Shown piece by piece: positions 52,356-60,190 of a stretch of 64,000 nt of DNA. Each line of letters starts with the position of its first letter. Position 1 is the stretch's first letter. The notes under the pieces were generated by a model. It was given only the letters and a program-made list of their open reading frames with translations. It had not been told where the DNA came from and did no database searches. Origin of the DNA: Acidobacteriota bacterium (GTDB lineage Bacteria; Acidobacteriota; Terriglobia; Bryobacterales; Bryobacteraceae); the NCBI GenBank assembly GCA_018268835.1, contig JAFDVU010000001.1, positions 47,530 to 111,529 on the forward strand. The letters are read 5' to 3'. The position numbers and the translations under genes were made by a program.

Positions 52356-53272
52356 CCGGATGCCAGGGTCTGGGAGACCACCTGGGAGTGCTCCCCGATT
52401 TTATCAATAATGGCCAGTGCCACCGATAAGGTTCGACGTGCCGCCGCCCCGGAAGATTTCGGCGGATTGCGTGTCGCCATGGAGTCCAGGAACGCGTCGA
52501 ACTGGAGTTTCAGCGGCTCGGCCCTGGTCACCGGCGCCTGTTCGAAGCCGATGCGGCCCTCCTGCACGCTGAAGATGGCAAGGTCCTGCCGGGCGTAGTC
52601 CAGGGACAGGTACTGGTGCGGCTGGAAGAGGCGCAGTTTGCGCACCCGTTCGGTGGAGATGCGGCTGGCGGTAAGATTGGCCACGCAGCCGTTGGCGAAG
52701 GCCAGGCGCACATTGGCGATATCCACCTTGGGAGAGAGGATGGAGATGCCCGCGGCGCGGATTTCCTCCGGTTCGGCGCCGGCCATCCCGAGCACGATGT
52801 CCACATCGTGGATCATGAGGTCCAGCACCACGTCCACGTCCAGGCTGCGCGGGCTGAACTGGTTCATCCGGTGGACCTCGAAGAACAGCGGCAGCGTCGC
52901 CCGCCGTTCGATCTCGACCACCGCGGGATTGAAGCGCTCCAGGTGCCCGACCTGCAGGATGCGGCCGGCCTTTTCCGCCGCGGCGACCATGCGGCCGGCG
53001 GCGGCGAGATCGCCGGCGATGGGCTTCTCCACCAGCACGTCGATGCCATGTTCCAGCAGGAAGACCGCGATCTCTTCATGCACGCTGGTGGGGGCGCTGA
53101 CGATGGCGCCATCCACCTGCCCGGCGAGCGCGCGGTAATCCGTCAGGGTGCCGCGAGCGGGATCGAGATCCACCACCGCGGCGAGTTCGGCCCGCTCGCT
53201 ATCCCGCACCACGCGGCAATGATTCTGCCCGAACGCTCCCGCGCCCACAACCGCAATCCGAGGTTTAGTCAT
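52343..53272 (-). CDS. Cytoplasmic Gfo/Idh/MocA family oxidoreductase in the lpx cluster
   Basis: The 309-residue protein lacks a signal peptide, unlike the two exported relatives at 31389 and 35009. It starts with PRIAVVGAGAFGQNH (Rossmann), has the EKP motif in IDVLVEKPIAGD, and GHLERFNPAV. Similar genes sit between lpxI/lpxA and lpxB in several Gram-negative genomes and are thought to act on UDP-sugars or lipid A precursors, such as oxidising UDP-GlcNAc. It follows lpxI after a 150-nt gap filled by inverted repeats. Confidence 0.85.
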   Translation of the reverse strand: MTKPRIAVVGAGAFGQNHCRVVRDSERAELAAVVDLDPARGTLTDYRALAGQVDGAIVSAPTSVHEEIAVFLLEHGIDVLVEKPIAGDLAAAGRMVAAAEKAGRILQVGHLERFNPAVVEIERRATLPLFFEVHRMNQFSPRSLDVDVVLDLMIHDVDIVLGMAGAEPEEIRAAGISILSPKVDIANVRLAFANGCVANLTASRISTERVRKLRLFQPHQYLSLDYARQDLAIFSVQEGRIGFEQAPVTRAEPLKLQFDAFLDSMATRNPPKSSGAAARRTLSVALAIIDKIGEHSQVVSQTLASGWKA

Positions 53273-53274
53273 CG

Positions 53275-53296
53275 TAGCGCAGGCCTCCTGGCCTGC
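53275..53296 (+). repeat. Dispersed GC-rich repeat, left copy
   Basis: TAGCGCAGGCCTCC-TGGCCTGC, nearly identical to 23388-23409. An inverted partner lies at 53395-53414, so the whole 53275-53414 stretch could fold back on itself. Confidence 0.6.
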
Positions 53297-53394
53297 CACA
53301 AAGGCGAGCGCAAGCTCGCCCCAGGAATCCCACCGTCACTTCCGGTCCCCGACCCGACGCGAAACGGCCATGCGGCGCGGGAGGTGCCGGATAT

Positions 53395-53414
53395 GCAGGC
53401 CGGGAGGCCTGCGC
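53395..53414 (-). repeat. Dispersed GC-rich repeat, inverted right copy
   Basis: GCAGGCCGGGAGGCCTGCGC is the inverted counterpart of 53275-53296. Together they flank about 98 nt of non-coding DNA between lpxI and the oxidoreductase gene. Confidence 0.6.
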
Positions 53415-53421
53415 GACGTTG

Positions 53422-54225
53422 CTATTCATGTCCCACCACCGCGATGCCGGCGGCGTTGGCCGCGGCCAGCATCTCTTCTTTATCCAGCATCAGGGTCCGC
53501 CCCGCCTCCACCGCCAGTGCCGTCGTCCCGGTTTCCCGCATCACCGGAATCGTTGCCAGCCCCACCACCGGCACGTCGAAGAGCAGGTGCTCCCGCCGGC
53601 GCGCGGCCTTCACCAGCGTGAGGCGCCGCCCGTTCACCAGGCTCGCGGCGCGACGCAGCATGGCGTCGGTGCCTTCCATGGCCTCCACCGCCACGCAGGT
53701 GCGCTCGCAGATGGCCACGCTCTGCCCGACGTCGAAGCCGGAGAGCGCGTTGGCCACGCGGCGGCCGTATTCGATATCCACGTTCTCGTCCTTGTCCGGC
53801 TTGCGCCGGGTCATGGCGCCGGCATCGGCCAGCATCGGCTTGAGCAGCAGGGTCGAATCGCGCAGGTAGATGCCCTCATCTTCCAGGATCTTGCGCACGC
53901 CGCCGATGAGCCCGTCAGTATTCTTCGAAGGCAGGGCGGCCAGCAGTTTCACCAGCCGCCAGTCGGGCACGATCGAAGAGAAGATTTTGGCGTGCTTCAC
54001 CTGACCGCACATCATCACTTCGCCGATGCCTTCCTTCTTGCAGATGTCGATCAGCTTCGATAGCTGCCCGAGCGAGATCCAGTGGCAGCGCTCGGCCAGC
54101 GCCTCGACCTCCCTGGACGCCTCCTCCTGGATGGCGATGACGGTGATCTCGTAGCCCATCTTGCGCGCGCTTTCGAGCGCCAGGATGGGGAAGCGGCCGT
54201 TGCCCGCGATCAGACCGTAGCGCAT
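53422..54225 (-). CDS. lpxI: UDP-2,3-diacylglucosamine pyrophosphatase LpxI
   Basis: The 267-residue protein matches LpxI (DUF1009): YGLIAGNGRFPILA at the N terminus, MMCGQVKHAKIF, LPSKNTDGLIGGV and the C-terminal VVGLATIPVMRETGTTALAVEAG. It hydrolyses UDP-2,3-diacylglucosamine to 2,3-diacylglucosamine 1-phosphate, the fourth step of lipid A synthesis, in place of LpxH. One base separates its ATG from the stop of lpxA, so the two are coupled. Confidence 0.92.
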   Translation of the reverse strand: MRYGLIAGNGRFPILALESARKMGYEITVIAIQEEASREVEALAERCHWISLGQLSKLIDICKKEGIGEVMMCGQVKHAKIFSSIVPDWRLVKLLAALPSKNTDGLIGGVRKILEDEGIYLRDSTLLLKPMLADAGAMTRRKPDKDENVDIEYGRRVANALSGFDVGQSVAICERTCVAVEAMEGTDAMLRRAASLVNGRRLTLVKAARRREHLLFDVPVVGLATIPVMRETGTTALAVEAGRTLMLDKEEMLAAANAAGIAVVGHE

Positions 54226-54226
54226 C

Positions 54227-55003
54227 TTACTTCACCACGCCGCGCGAACTCGTGCGGATGAATTCCAGGATCTCCTCCACCTCCGCGCCCGTGGGCACTT
54301 CGGCGCGGATGCGCTCGATCGCCTGGCTGGTGTTGAGCCCGGCGCGCGTCAACAGGCGGAAGCTGGTCTGCAGCGCCTCGATCGCTTCCTTGGAGAAGCC
54401 GCGCCGCTCCAGTCCCACGCGGTTGGCGCCGAAGACCTTCACTTCGCGCTCGCCCACCGTCATCGAGTAGGGCAGGATGTCCTGCGTGATCACGGTGTGG
54501 GGTCCGACGAAGGAGTGCCGTCCGATGCGGCAGAACTGGTGCACGCCGCAGAAGGCGCTGAGTTCGACCCAATCGCCCACCGTGACGTGCCCGGCCAGCG
54601 TTACGCCGTTGACCAGGATCACGTGGTCGCCCACGCTGCAATCGTGGGCGATGTGGGTGTAGGCCATGAGCAGGTTGTCGCTGCCGATGCCGGTGACCAG
54701 GCCGCCGCCCGCGGTGCCGCGGTGGATGGTGACGAACTCGCGGATGCGGTTGCGGTGGCCGATGCGGGTCTCGGCGCGCTCACCTTTATACTTGAGGTCC
54801 TGCGACGCCACCCCGATCGAGGAGTACGGATAAAACAGGTTGTCCTCGCCGATGGTGGTGGGGCCTTCCAGGTAGACGTGCGCCATCAGGCGCGTGCGGG
54901 GACCGACCTCGACCTCGGGGCCGATGATGCAGTAAGGGCCGATCTCGGCCGAGTCCGCGATCTTCGATGACGGGTCGATGATAGCGGTGGGGTGAATCGC
55001 CAT
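54227..55003 (-). CDS. lpxA: Acyl-ACP--UDP-N-acetylglucosamine O-acyltransferase
   Basis: The 258-residue left-handed beta-helix acyltransferase shows hexapeptide repeats through about residue 180 and the catalytic His in LLMAYTHIAHDCSVGD. It adds a 3-hydroxyacyl chain to UDP-GlcNAc, starting lipid A synthesis. It lies 7 nt after fabZ, the common fabZ-lpxA order, and shares the 3-hydroxyacyl-ACP pool with FabZ. Confidence 0.94.
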   Translation of the reverse strand: MAIHPTAIIDPSSKIADSAEIGPYCIIGPEVEVGPRTRLMAHVYLEGPTTIGEDNLFYPYSSIGVASQDLKYKGERAETRIGHRNRIREFVTIHRGTAGGGLVTGIGSDNLLMAYTHIAHDCSVGDHVILVNGVTLAGHVTVGDWVELSAFCGVHQFCRIGRHSFVGPHTVITQDILPYSMTVGEREVKVFGANRVGLERRGFSKEAIEALQTSFRLLTRAGLNTSQAIERIRAEVPTGAEVEEILEFIRTSSRGVVK

Positions 55004-55010
55004 TCGCTTT

Positions 55011-55472
55011 TCAGGCCGGGGTTTTGGGTTCTTTCTCTTCCTTGTCGGCGAGTTTGCACATGACCTCGGCTTCGGCCACCACCTGGCCGTCCACCGTGGC
55101 CACGCCCGCCATTTTGGCGACGGTGACCTTCTTCTTGAGGATTTTCATTTCCATCCGCAGGGTGTCGCCGGGCACCACGGGGCGGCGGAAGCGGGCGTTT
55201 TCGATGGCCACCAGCAGGACCAGTTTGCTATGGCGGTCCTCCATGGACTTGAGCACGAGCACACCGGCGGTCTGCGCCATCGCCTCGATGATGAGCACGC
55301 CGGGCATGACCGGAAAGTCCGGGAAATGTCCCGTGAAATGGGGTTCGTTAGCCGTGACCTGCTTGATCCCGACGATGCGGTCGGGTTCCATTTCGACGAT
55401 GCGATCCACCAGAAGAAAGGGGTAGCGGTGCGGCAGAATATCCCGGATTTCGTTGATGTCCAAAATTGCCAT
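55011..55472 (-). CDS. fabZ: 3-hydroxyacyl-ACP dehydratase
   Basis: The 153-residue hot-dog-fold enzyme contains LPHRYPFLLVDR, the catalytic His in HFTGHFPDFPVMPG and the following catalytic Glu in LIIEAMAQ. It dehydrates 3-hydroxyacyl-ACP in fatty acid elongation, competing with LpxA for substrate. It heads the minus-strand run fabZ-lpxA-lpxI-oxidoreductase-tonB. GATAAT on the minus strand lies 10 nt before the ATG. Confidence 0.94.
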   Translation of the reverse strand: MAILDINEIRDILPHRYPFLLVDRIVEMEPDRIVGIKQVTANEPHFTGHFPDFPVMPGVLIIEAMAQTAGVLVLKSMEDRHSKLVLLVAIENARFRRPVVPGDTLRMEMKILKKKVTVAKMAGVATVDGQVVAEAEVMCKLADKEEKEPKTPA

Positions 55473-55482
55473 GGGAAAGCGT

Positions 55483-55488
55483 ATTATC
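55483..55488 (-). promoter_or_regulatory. -10 element of the fabZ-lpx run
   Basis: On the minus strand GATAAT ends 10 nt before the fabZ ATG, so the predicted leader is about three bases. Confidence 0.45.
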
Positions 55489-55550
55489 GCACGGCGACAA
55501 CGGGAACAAACCCGCGCGAGGTTTCGTAAGACTCGCTATCGGGAGGGAAG

Positions 55551-56573
55551 GTGAAGACTCGCTTTGCGTTTTGCGCGATGGCCGTGCCGGCGATGCTGGC
55601 GGCGGCCGATGTTTCGGGGGCTTGGACCGGGACGGTCGGGAGCCCCGTGTACCTCGTCCTGAAGCAGGAGGGCAATCACCTCAGCGGCACTGCCGGTCCG
55701 ACCGCGGGCGAACAGGTGGCGACGTTTCAGGGAGGCACGGTGGACGGCGATCACGTGGCTTTCAGGGTGGGGCCGTACCAACTGGACCTGAAGGTCGAAG
55801 GCGACCGCATGAGCGGTGCGGCGACGTCGGGAGACTCCGCGATGCAGGTCGCGCTGCGCCGGGTGGATTCGATTCCGAAGCGGGCGGAAGGGGCGCCGCT
55901 GCCCGGGTTCGAAGTCGCATCCGTGAAGCAGGCGCCGCCTCCTCCGGTGACCGGCGGCATCCGTACCCAGGTCAGCGTGACGCCGGGGCGGCTGGTGTGC
56001 ACCAACCTCACGCTACGCAGGCTGATCATGCGCGCCTACAGCCTCAAGGAGTACCAGGTGACGGGACCGGACTGGATCGGGACGGACCTGTACAGCATCG
56101 AGGCGCGGATGCCGGCGGACACGACAGGAGACGACCTGCTGTTGATGATGCAGCGGCTGCTGGCGGAGCGGTTTCAACTGTCCGTGCACCGGACCACGAA
56201 AGAGATGGCGGGTTACGAACTGGTGGTCGGGAAGGGTGGGCCGCGGATGAAGCCCGTGGAATTCGGGCGCGGCAGCACCCGCATCGACGGGGGAACGCTG
56301 ACGGCAACCGGGGTATTGATGCGGAGCTTCGCAGACATGTTGTCGGGCATGCTGGATCGTCCGGTTCTGGATAAGACCGGTTTGCAGGGGGCTTACGATT
56401 TCACGCTGGAATGGCAGCGCGAGGAAAGAAGGGCCGAGGGGGGAGACGCTGCGGCGAGGCCGTCATTATTTACGGCGGTCCAGGAGCAATTGGGGCTGAG
56501 ACTGGAGGGGAAGAAGGCGCCGGTTGAGGTCCTGGTGGTGGACCACGCAGAGAGGGTGCCCGTAAGCAATTGA
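55551..56573 (+). CDS. TIGR03435 family protein with extra N-terminal beta domain
   Basis: The 340-residue protein has a signal peptide (about residues 1-19), an extra domain of about 85 residues with SGAWTGTV, LVLKQEGNHLSGT and DGDHVAFRV (an all-beta, calycin-like repeat), and then the TIGR03435 domain starting PGFEVASVKQA and ending EVLVVDHAERVPVSN. The GTG start at 55551 has GGGAGGG just upstream. It shares the C-terminal domain with the protein at 49204, which lacks the extra domain. The function is unknown. Confidence 0.87.
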   Translation: MKTRFAFCAMAVPAMLAAADVSGAWTGTVGSPVYLVLKQEGNHLSGTAGPTAGEQVATFQGGTVDGDHVAFRVGPYQLDLKVEGDRMSGAATSGDSAMQVALRRVDSIPKRAEGAPLPGFEVASVKQAPPPPVTGGIRTQVSVTPGRLVCTNLTLRRLIMRAYSLKEYQVTGPDWIGTDLYSIEARMPADTTGDDLLLMMQRLLAERFQLSVHRTTKEMAGYELVVGKGGPRMKPVEFGRGSTRIDGGTLTATGVLMRSFADMLSGMLDRPVLDKTGLQGAYDFTLEWQREERRAEGGDAAARPSLFTAVQEQLGLRLEGKKAPVEVLVVDHAERVPVSN

Positions 56574-56582
56574 GGTTTCGCC

Positions 56583-56598
56583 CTTCTTTTTCAAGAAG
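56583..56598. terminator. Short AT-rich hairpin after the TIGR03435 gene
   Basis: CTTCTT-TTTC-AAGAAG lies 10 nt after the stop, with no long T-run on the plus strand. Weak termination is possible. Confidence 0.3.
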
Positions 56599-56666
56599 TT
56601 CCAATTTATTTGTGGTTTCCCTGGTGGGATTGGACGGGTAACGTTCCGGCCCTTTCGAGCGCCTTG

Positions 56667-59600
56667 ATGGGTGTTACCGAGATGGCACTCAATCAAATGC
56701 GCAACCATGCCGGACGAGTATTGCTGATCTGGCTCGCCGTGGCCAGCCTGCTGGCCTCGGAACATCACGGCACGGTCAAAAGCGGCGGATTGCCCCTGCC
56801 GGGAGTGACCGTGACCGCCACGCAAGGCGACAAAAAGCTTGTCACGACCACGGATGAAAACGGGCGCTACTCGTTCGCGGACCTGGCCGATGGGGTCTGG
56901 AAACTGCACATCGAGATGCTCGGATTCGAACCGCTGACCACGGAGGTGGGGGTGGCTTACGACGCGCCCAGCCCGGAGTGGTCGCTCAAGATGGTTCCGA
57001 TGAGCGCCATCGTCGGTACCAAACCGGCAGCCGGTTCGCCCCCAGCCCCGGCTGCCGTTGCAGCAACCACGGCAGCCACGACGGCGTCCCCGCGCCAGGG
57101 TGCGCCGCCGGCAGCCGCGGGAGCCAACACGGGCGGGCGTAGCGGACGGAGCGCGCAGACGGCGCAGACGGCCCAGAACGGGCGCGGAGCGGCCAACGGC
57201 GGACGCCCGTCGCTGCTGAATCCGAGCGGCTACCAGCGGGTGGACGTGAACCAGTCGGCCGATGAGTCGCTGGCGGGCAATGAAGGCAACCTCAACCAGA
57301 ACGAAGCGGCCGACCTTTCGGCCAGCGCGGACGCGGCGTTCACCATCAACGGCAGCGTGAGCCGCGGTCTGGACATGCCGCAACAGAACGACTGGTTCGG
57401 CGGTCCGGGCGGACGCCCGATGGACGGCATGGGCGGTCCCGGCGGATTCGGCGGACCGGGCGGCATGGGCATAGCCGCGGGCATGGGCGGTCCCGGCGGT
57501 GAAGGCGCGGGCGGCGCCCAGATGGGCGGACGCGGCGGACCGGGCGGACCGGGCGGCGGACGCGGCGGCTTCGCCGGTGGCGGCGGTCCGGGCGGATTCG
57601 GCGGCGGACGCGGCGGATTCGGCGGCGGTCCCGGCGGTGGACGCGGTGGGTTCGGCGGTCCAGGCGGGCGCGGTGGACGCGGCGGCCCCATGGGCCGCGC
57701 CGGCGTGACCAGCTTCGGCAACGCGCGCCGCGATCAGCGTATGCGGCTCAACGGCAACGTCTCCACCACCCTGGACAACTCCGTGTGGGACGCCAACAGT
57801 TTCTCGCTGACGGGCCAGGCGACACCCAAGCCGGCCTACGCCAAGGCGCGCGCCAATATGACGCTGGGCGGCCCTTTGAAGATTCCGAAATTGCTCGACG
57901 GGCGCAAGGGAAGCTTCAACTTCAACTATGCGCTGAATCGCTCGCGCAACGGCATCCTATCGACCCAGACCATGCCTTCGCCGCTGGAGCGGACCGGCGA
58001 TTTTTCGCAGTCGATCGGAGCGCAGGGGGCGGTGACGATTTACGATCCGCTCTCCGGCAGCCCGTTTCCGGGAAATGTCATCCCGGCGGACCGGATCAAT
58101 CCGGCATCGCTGGCGCTGCTCAAGTATTACCCGCTGCCTAATGCGCCGGGTTACAAGCAGAATTACCAGACAGCCATTACCACCATTCAGAACAGCGATA
58201 ACTTCAACAGCCGCTGGAACCAGACCATCAACACCAAGAACCGGCTGAACGGCGGATTCGCCTACATGGGCAACAACAGCACCACGCCCAACATATTCAA
58301 CTTCATCGATACCGGTTCCGGGCGCAACATGAACGCCAACATCGCCTGGGGCCACAATTTCAACACGCGGCTGATCAACAACCTGCGCTATAACTTCAGC
58401 CGGTCGCGCTCCACGGCGCTGCCTTACTTCGCCTACAACCAGAACATCGAAGCGGCGCTGGGGATTATCGGGACGTCGCAGGACCCGCGCAACTGGGGTC
58501 CGCCGACACTCTCCTTCACCAACTATGCGGGGCTGAGCGACGGGAACAGTTCGCTGATGCGCAACCAGACCTCGGGGGTGGGAGACAGCCTGATCTGGAT
58601 CAAGGGCACCCACAACCTCACGGTCGGAGCGGATTTCCGGCGGCAGCAAATGAACCGGCAGAGCGACCCCAACGCGCGCGGGCAGTTCACGTTCACCGGG
58701 CTGGCCACAGCCAACGTGGTCAACGGGGCGGGGGCGACGGCGACCGGCTTCGATTTCGCCGACTTCCTGCTGGGCACGCCGGCCACCACGGCGCTGCGGT
58801 ACGGGATCGCCAGCCTGTATTTCCGCACATCGACCTACGACGTGTATTTCACCGACGACTGGCGGATCAGCACGCGCTTCTCACTGAACTTCGGCGCGCG
58901 GTACGACTACACCACGCCGATCAACGAACTCTACGGCCACCTGGTGAACCTGGCGGTCACGCCGGGCTTCGCGTCGATCTCGCAGGTGCTGGCCGGAGTG
59001 AACGGCGCGAGCAGCACACTGGTGAATCCGGACAAGAACAACGTTTCGCCGCGCATCGGCTTCGCCTGGCGTCCGCTGACGAAGGGTTCACTGGTGGTGC
59101 GGGGCGGGGTCGGCATTTACTACAACACGTCGATCTACAACCAGATCGCCAGTAACCTGGCGCAGCAGCCGCCGTTCGCCAACACATTGAGCATCGCCAA
59201 CAGCGCGGCCAATCCGCTGACCCTGCAGAACGGGTTCACGGTGCCGCCGTCGCTGGGCGGGATCACCAACACGTACGCCATCGATCCGAATTACCGGACC
59301 GGCTACGCGCAGATCTGGCAGTTGGCGGTACAGAACGATCTGGGCCACGGGCTGGTGGGCACCATAACCTACAACGGCACGAAGGGCACGGCACTGGACC
59401 AGACGCTGCTGCCGAATTCGGCTCCCGCCGGCGGCAAGGCCAACGGGCTGCCTTCGGGGTACATCTACGAAGCCTCCAACGGCAATTCGATTTATCACGG
59501 GCTGAGCTTTCAGTTGATGCGCCGCTTCCGCAACGGGATTTCGGCCAACGCGATCTATACCTATTCGAAGGCGATCGATAACGCCGTGCAGGCGCAGAAC

Positions 59601-60182
59601 TACCTGGACACCTCGGCGGAGCGAGCGGTATCGGCCACCAGCCGGACGCACATGGCCAATTTCAACTGGCAGTGGAGCAGCGGGTCGGGACGCGGAGTCG
59701 GCTTCAGCACCATCAACGGCTGGAAGGGCACGCTGCTCAGGGACTGGACGTTCACCAATTCGATCTCGGTGGGCAGCGGACTGCCGCTGACGCCGACCGT
59801 GGGCGGCGTGCGCTCCACGACGACCGGCACCGGCATCACCGGCAGTCTGCGCGCCGACGCCACCGGTCTGCCGGCCAACGGGGCGACCGCCGGACAGCCG
59901 TTCAACTTCGCGGCGTTCGCCGTGCCGCACGCGGGGCAGTGGGGCACCGCGGGGCGGGACACTATTATCGGGCCGGGAATGTTTAACCTGAACGCCGGCC
60001 TGCAACGCGTCTTCCGGGTGGGCGAGCGCAGGAATCTCATGCTGCGCTTCGACGCCAACAACGCGCTCAACCACGTGGTCTACCAGCGGTTCAATACCAC
60101 CATCGGGTCCAACAACCTGGGGCTGTACACGGCGGCCAACGGGATGCGCAGCCTGACGGCCACTTTGAGGTTCAGTTTCTGA
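56667..60182 (+). CDS. Oar-like TonB-dependent outer-membrane receptor with Gly-rich segment
   Basis: From the ATG at 56667 the product has about 1171 residues. After a signal segment comes a CarboxypepD_reg-like domain (GLPLPGVTVTA, TTDENGRYSFADL), a Pro/Ala/Gln linker, then about 100 residues of GGPGG/GGRGG low complexity (DNA 57397-57705), then a long beta-rich barrel ending in the aromatic strand LTATLRFSF typical of outer-membrane proteins. The family imports or binds large ligands, perhaps glycans or peptides. A classical plug motif was not recognised; the Gly-rich stretch lies where it is expected. Several in-frame starts (56610-56697) are possible. The VWFA gene follows after 8 nt. 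Confidence 0.85.
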   Translation: MGVTEMALNQMRNHAGRVLLIWLAVASLLASEHHGTVKSGGLPLPGVTVTATQGDKKLVTTTDENGRYSFADLADGVWKLHIEMLGFEPLTTEVGVAYDAPSPEWSLKMVPMSAIVGTKPAAGSPPAPAAVAATTAATTASPRQGAPPAAAGANTGGRSGRSAQTAQTAQNGRGAANGGRPSLLNPSGYQRVDVNQSADESLAGNEGNLNQNEAADLSASADAAFTINGSVSRGLDMPQQNDWFGGPGGRPMDGMGGPGGFGGPGGMGIAAGMGGPGGEGAGGAQMGGRGGPGGPGGGRGGFAGGGGPGGFGGGRGGFGGGPGGGRGGFGGPGGRGGRGGPMGRAGVTSFGNARRDQRMRLNGNVSTTLDNSVWDANSFSLTGQATPKPAYAKARANMTLGGPLKIPKLLDGRKGSFNFNYALNRSRNGILSTQTMPSPLERTGDFSQSIGAQGAVTIYDPLSGSPFPGNVIPADRINPASLALLKYYPLPNAPGYKQNYQTAITTIQNSDNFNSRWNQTINTKNRLNGGFAYMGNNSTTPNIFNFIDTGSGRNMNANIAWGHNFNTRLINNLRYNFSRSRSTALPYFAYNQNIEAALGIIGTSQDPRNWGPPTLSFTNYAGLSDGNSSLMRNQTSGVGDSLIWIKGTHNLTVGADFRRQQMNRQSDPNARGQFTFTGLATANVVNGAGATATGFDFADFLLGTPATTALRYGIASLYFRTSTYDVYFTDDWRISTRFSLNFGARYDYTTPINELYGHLVNLAVTPGFASISQVLAGVNGASSTLVNPDKNNVSPRIGFAWRPLTKGSLVVRGGVGIYYNTSIYNQIASNLAQQPPFANTLSIANSAANPLTLQNGFTVPPSLGGITNTYAIDPNYRTGYAQIWQLAVQNDLGHGLVGTITYNGTKGTALDQTLLPNSAPAGGKANGLPSGYIYEASNGNSIYHGLSFQLMRRFRNGISANAIYTYSKAIDNAVQAQNYLDTSAERAVSATSRTHMANFNWQWSSGSGRGVGFSTINGWKGTLLRDWTFTNSISVGSGLPLTPTVGGVRSTTTGTGITGSLRADATGLPANGATAGQPFNFAAFAVPHAGQWGTAGRDTIIGPGMFNLNAGLQRVFRVGERRNLMLRFDANNALNHVVYQRFNTTIGSNNLGLYTAANGMRSLTATLRFSF

Positions 60183-60190
60183 GGGCCACC

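Noticed and set aside
57397..57705. CRISPR-like or minisatellite array
   Set aside because: The repeating GGCGGTCCGGGCGGA-type DNA encodes a Gly-rich protein segment in frame; units vary in length and have no spacer structure.
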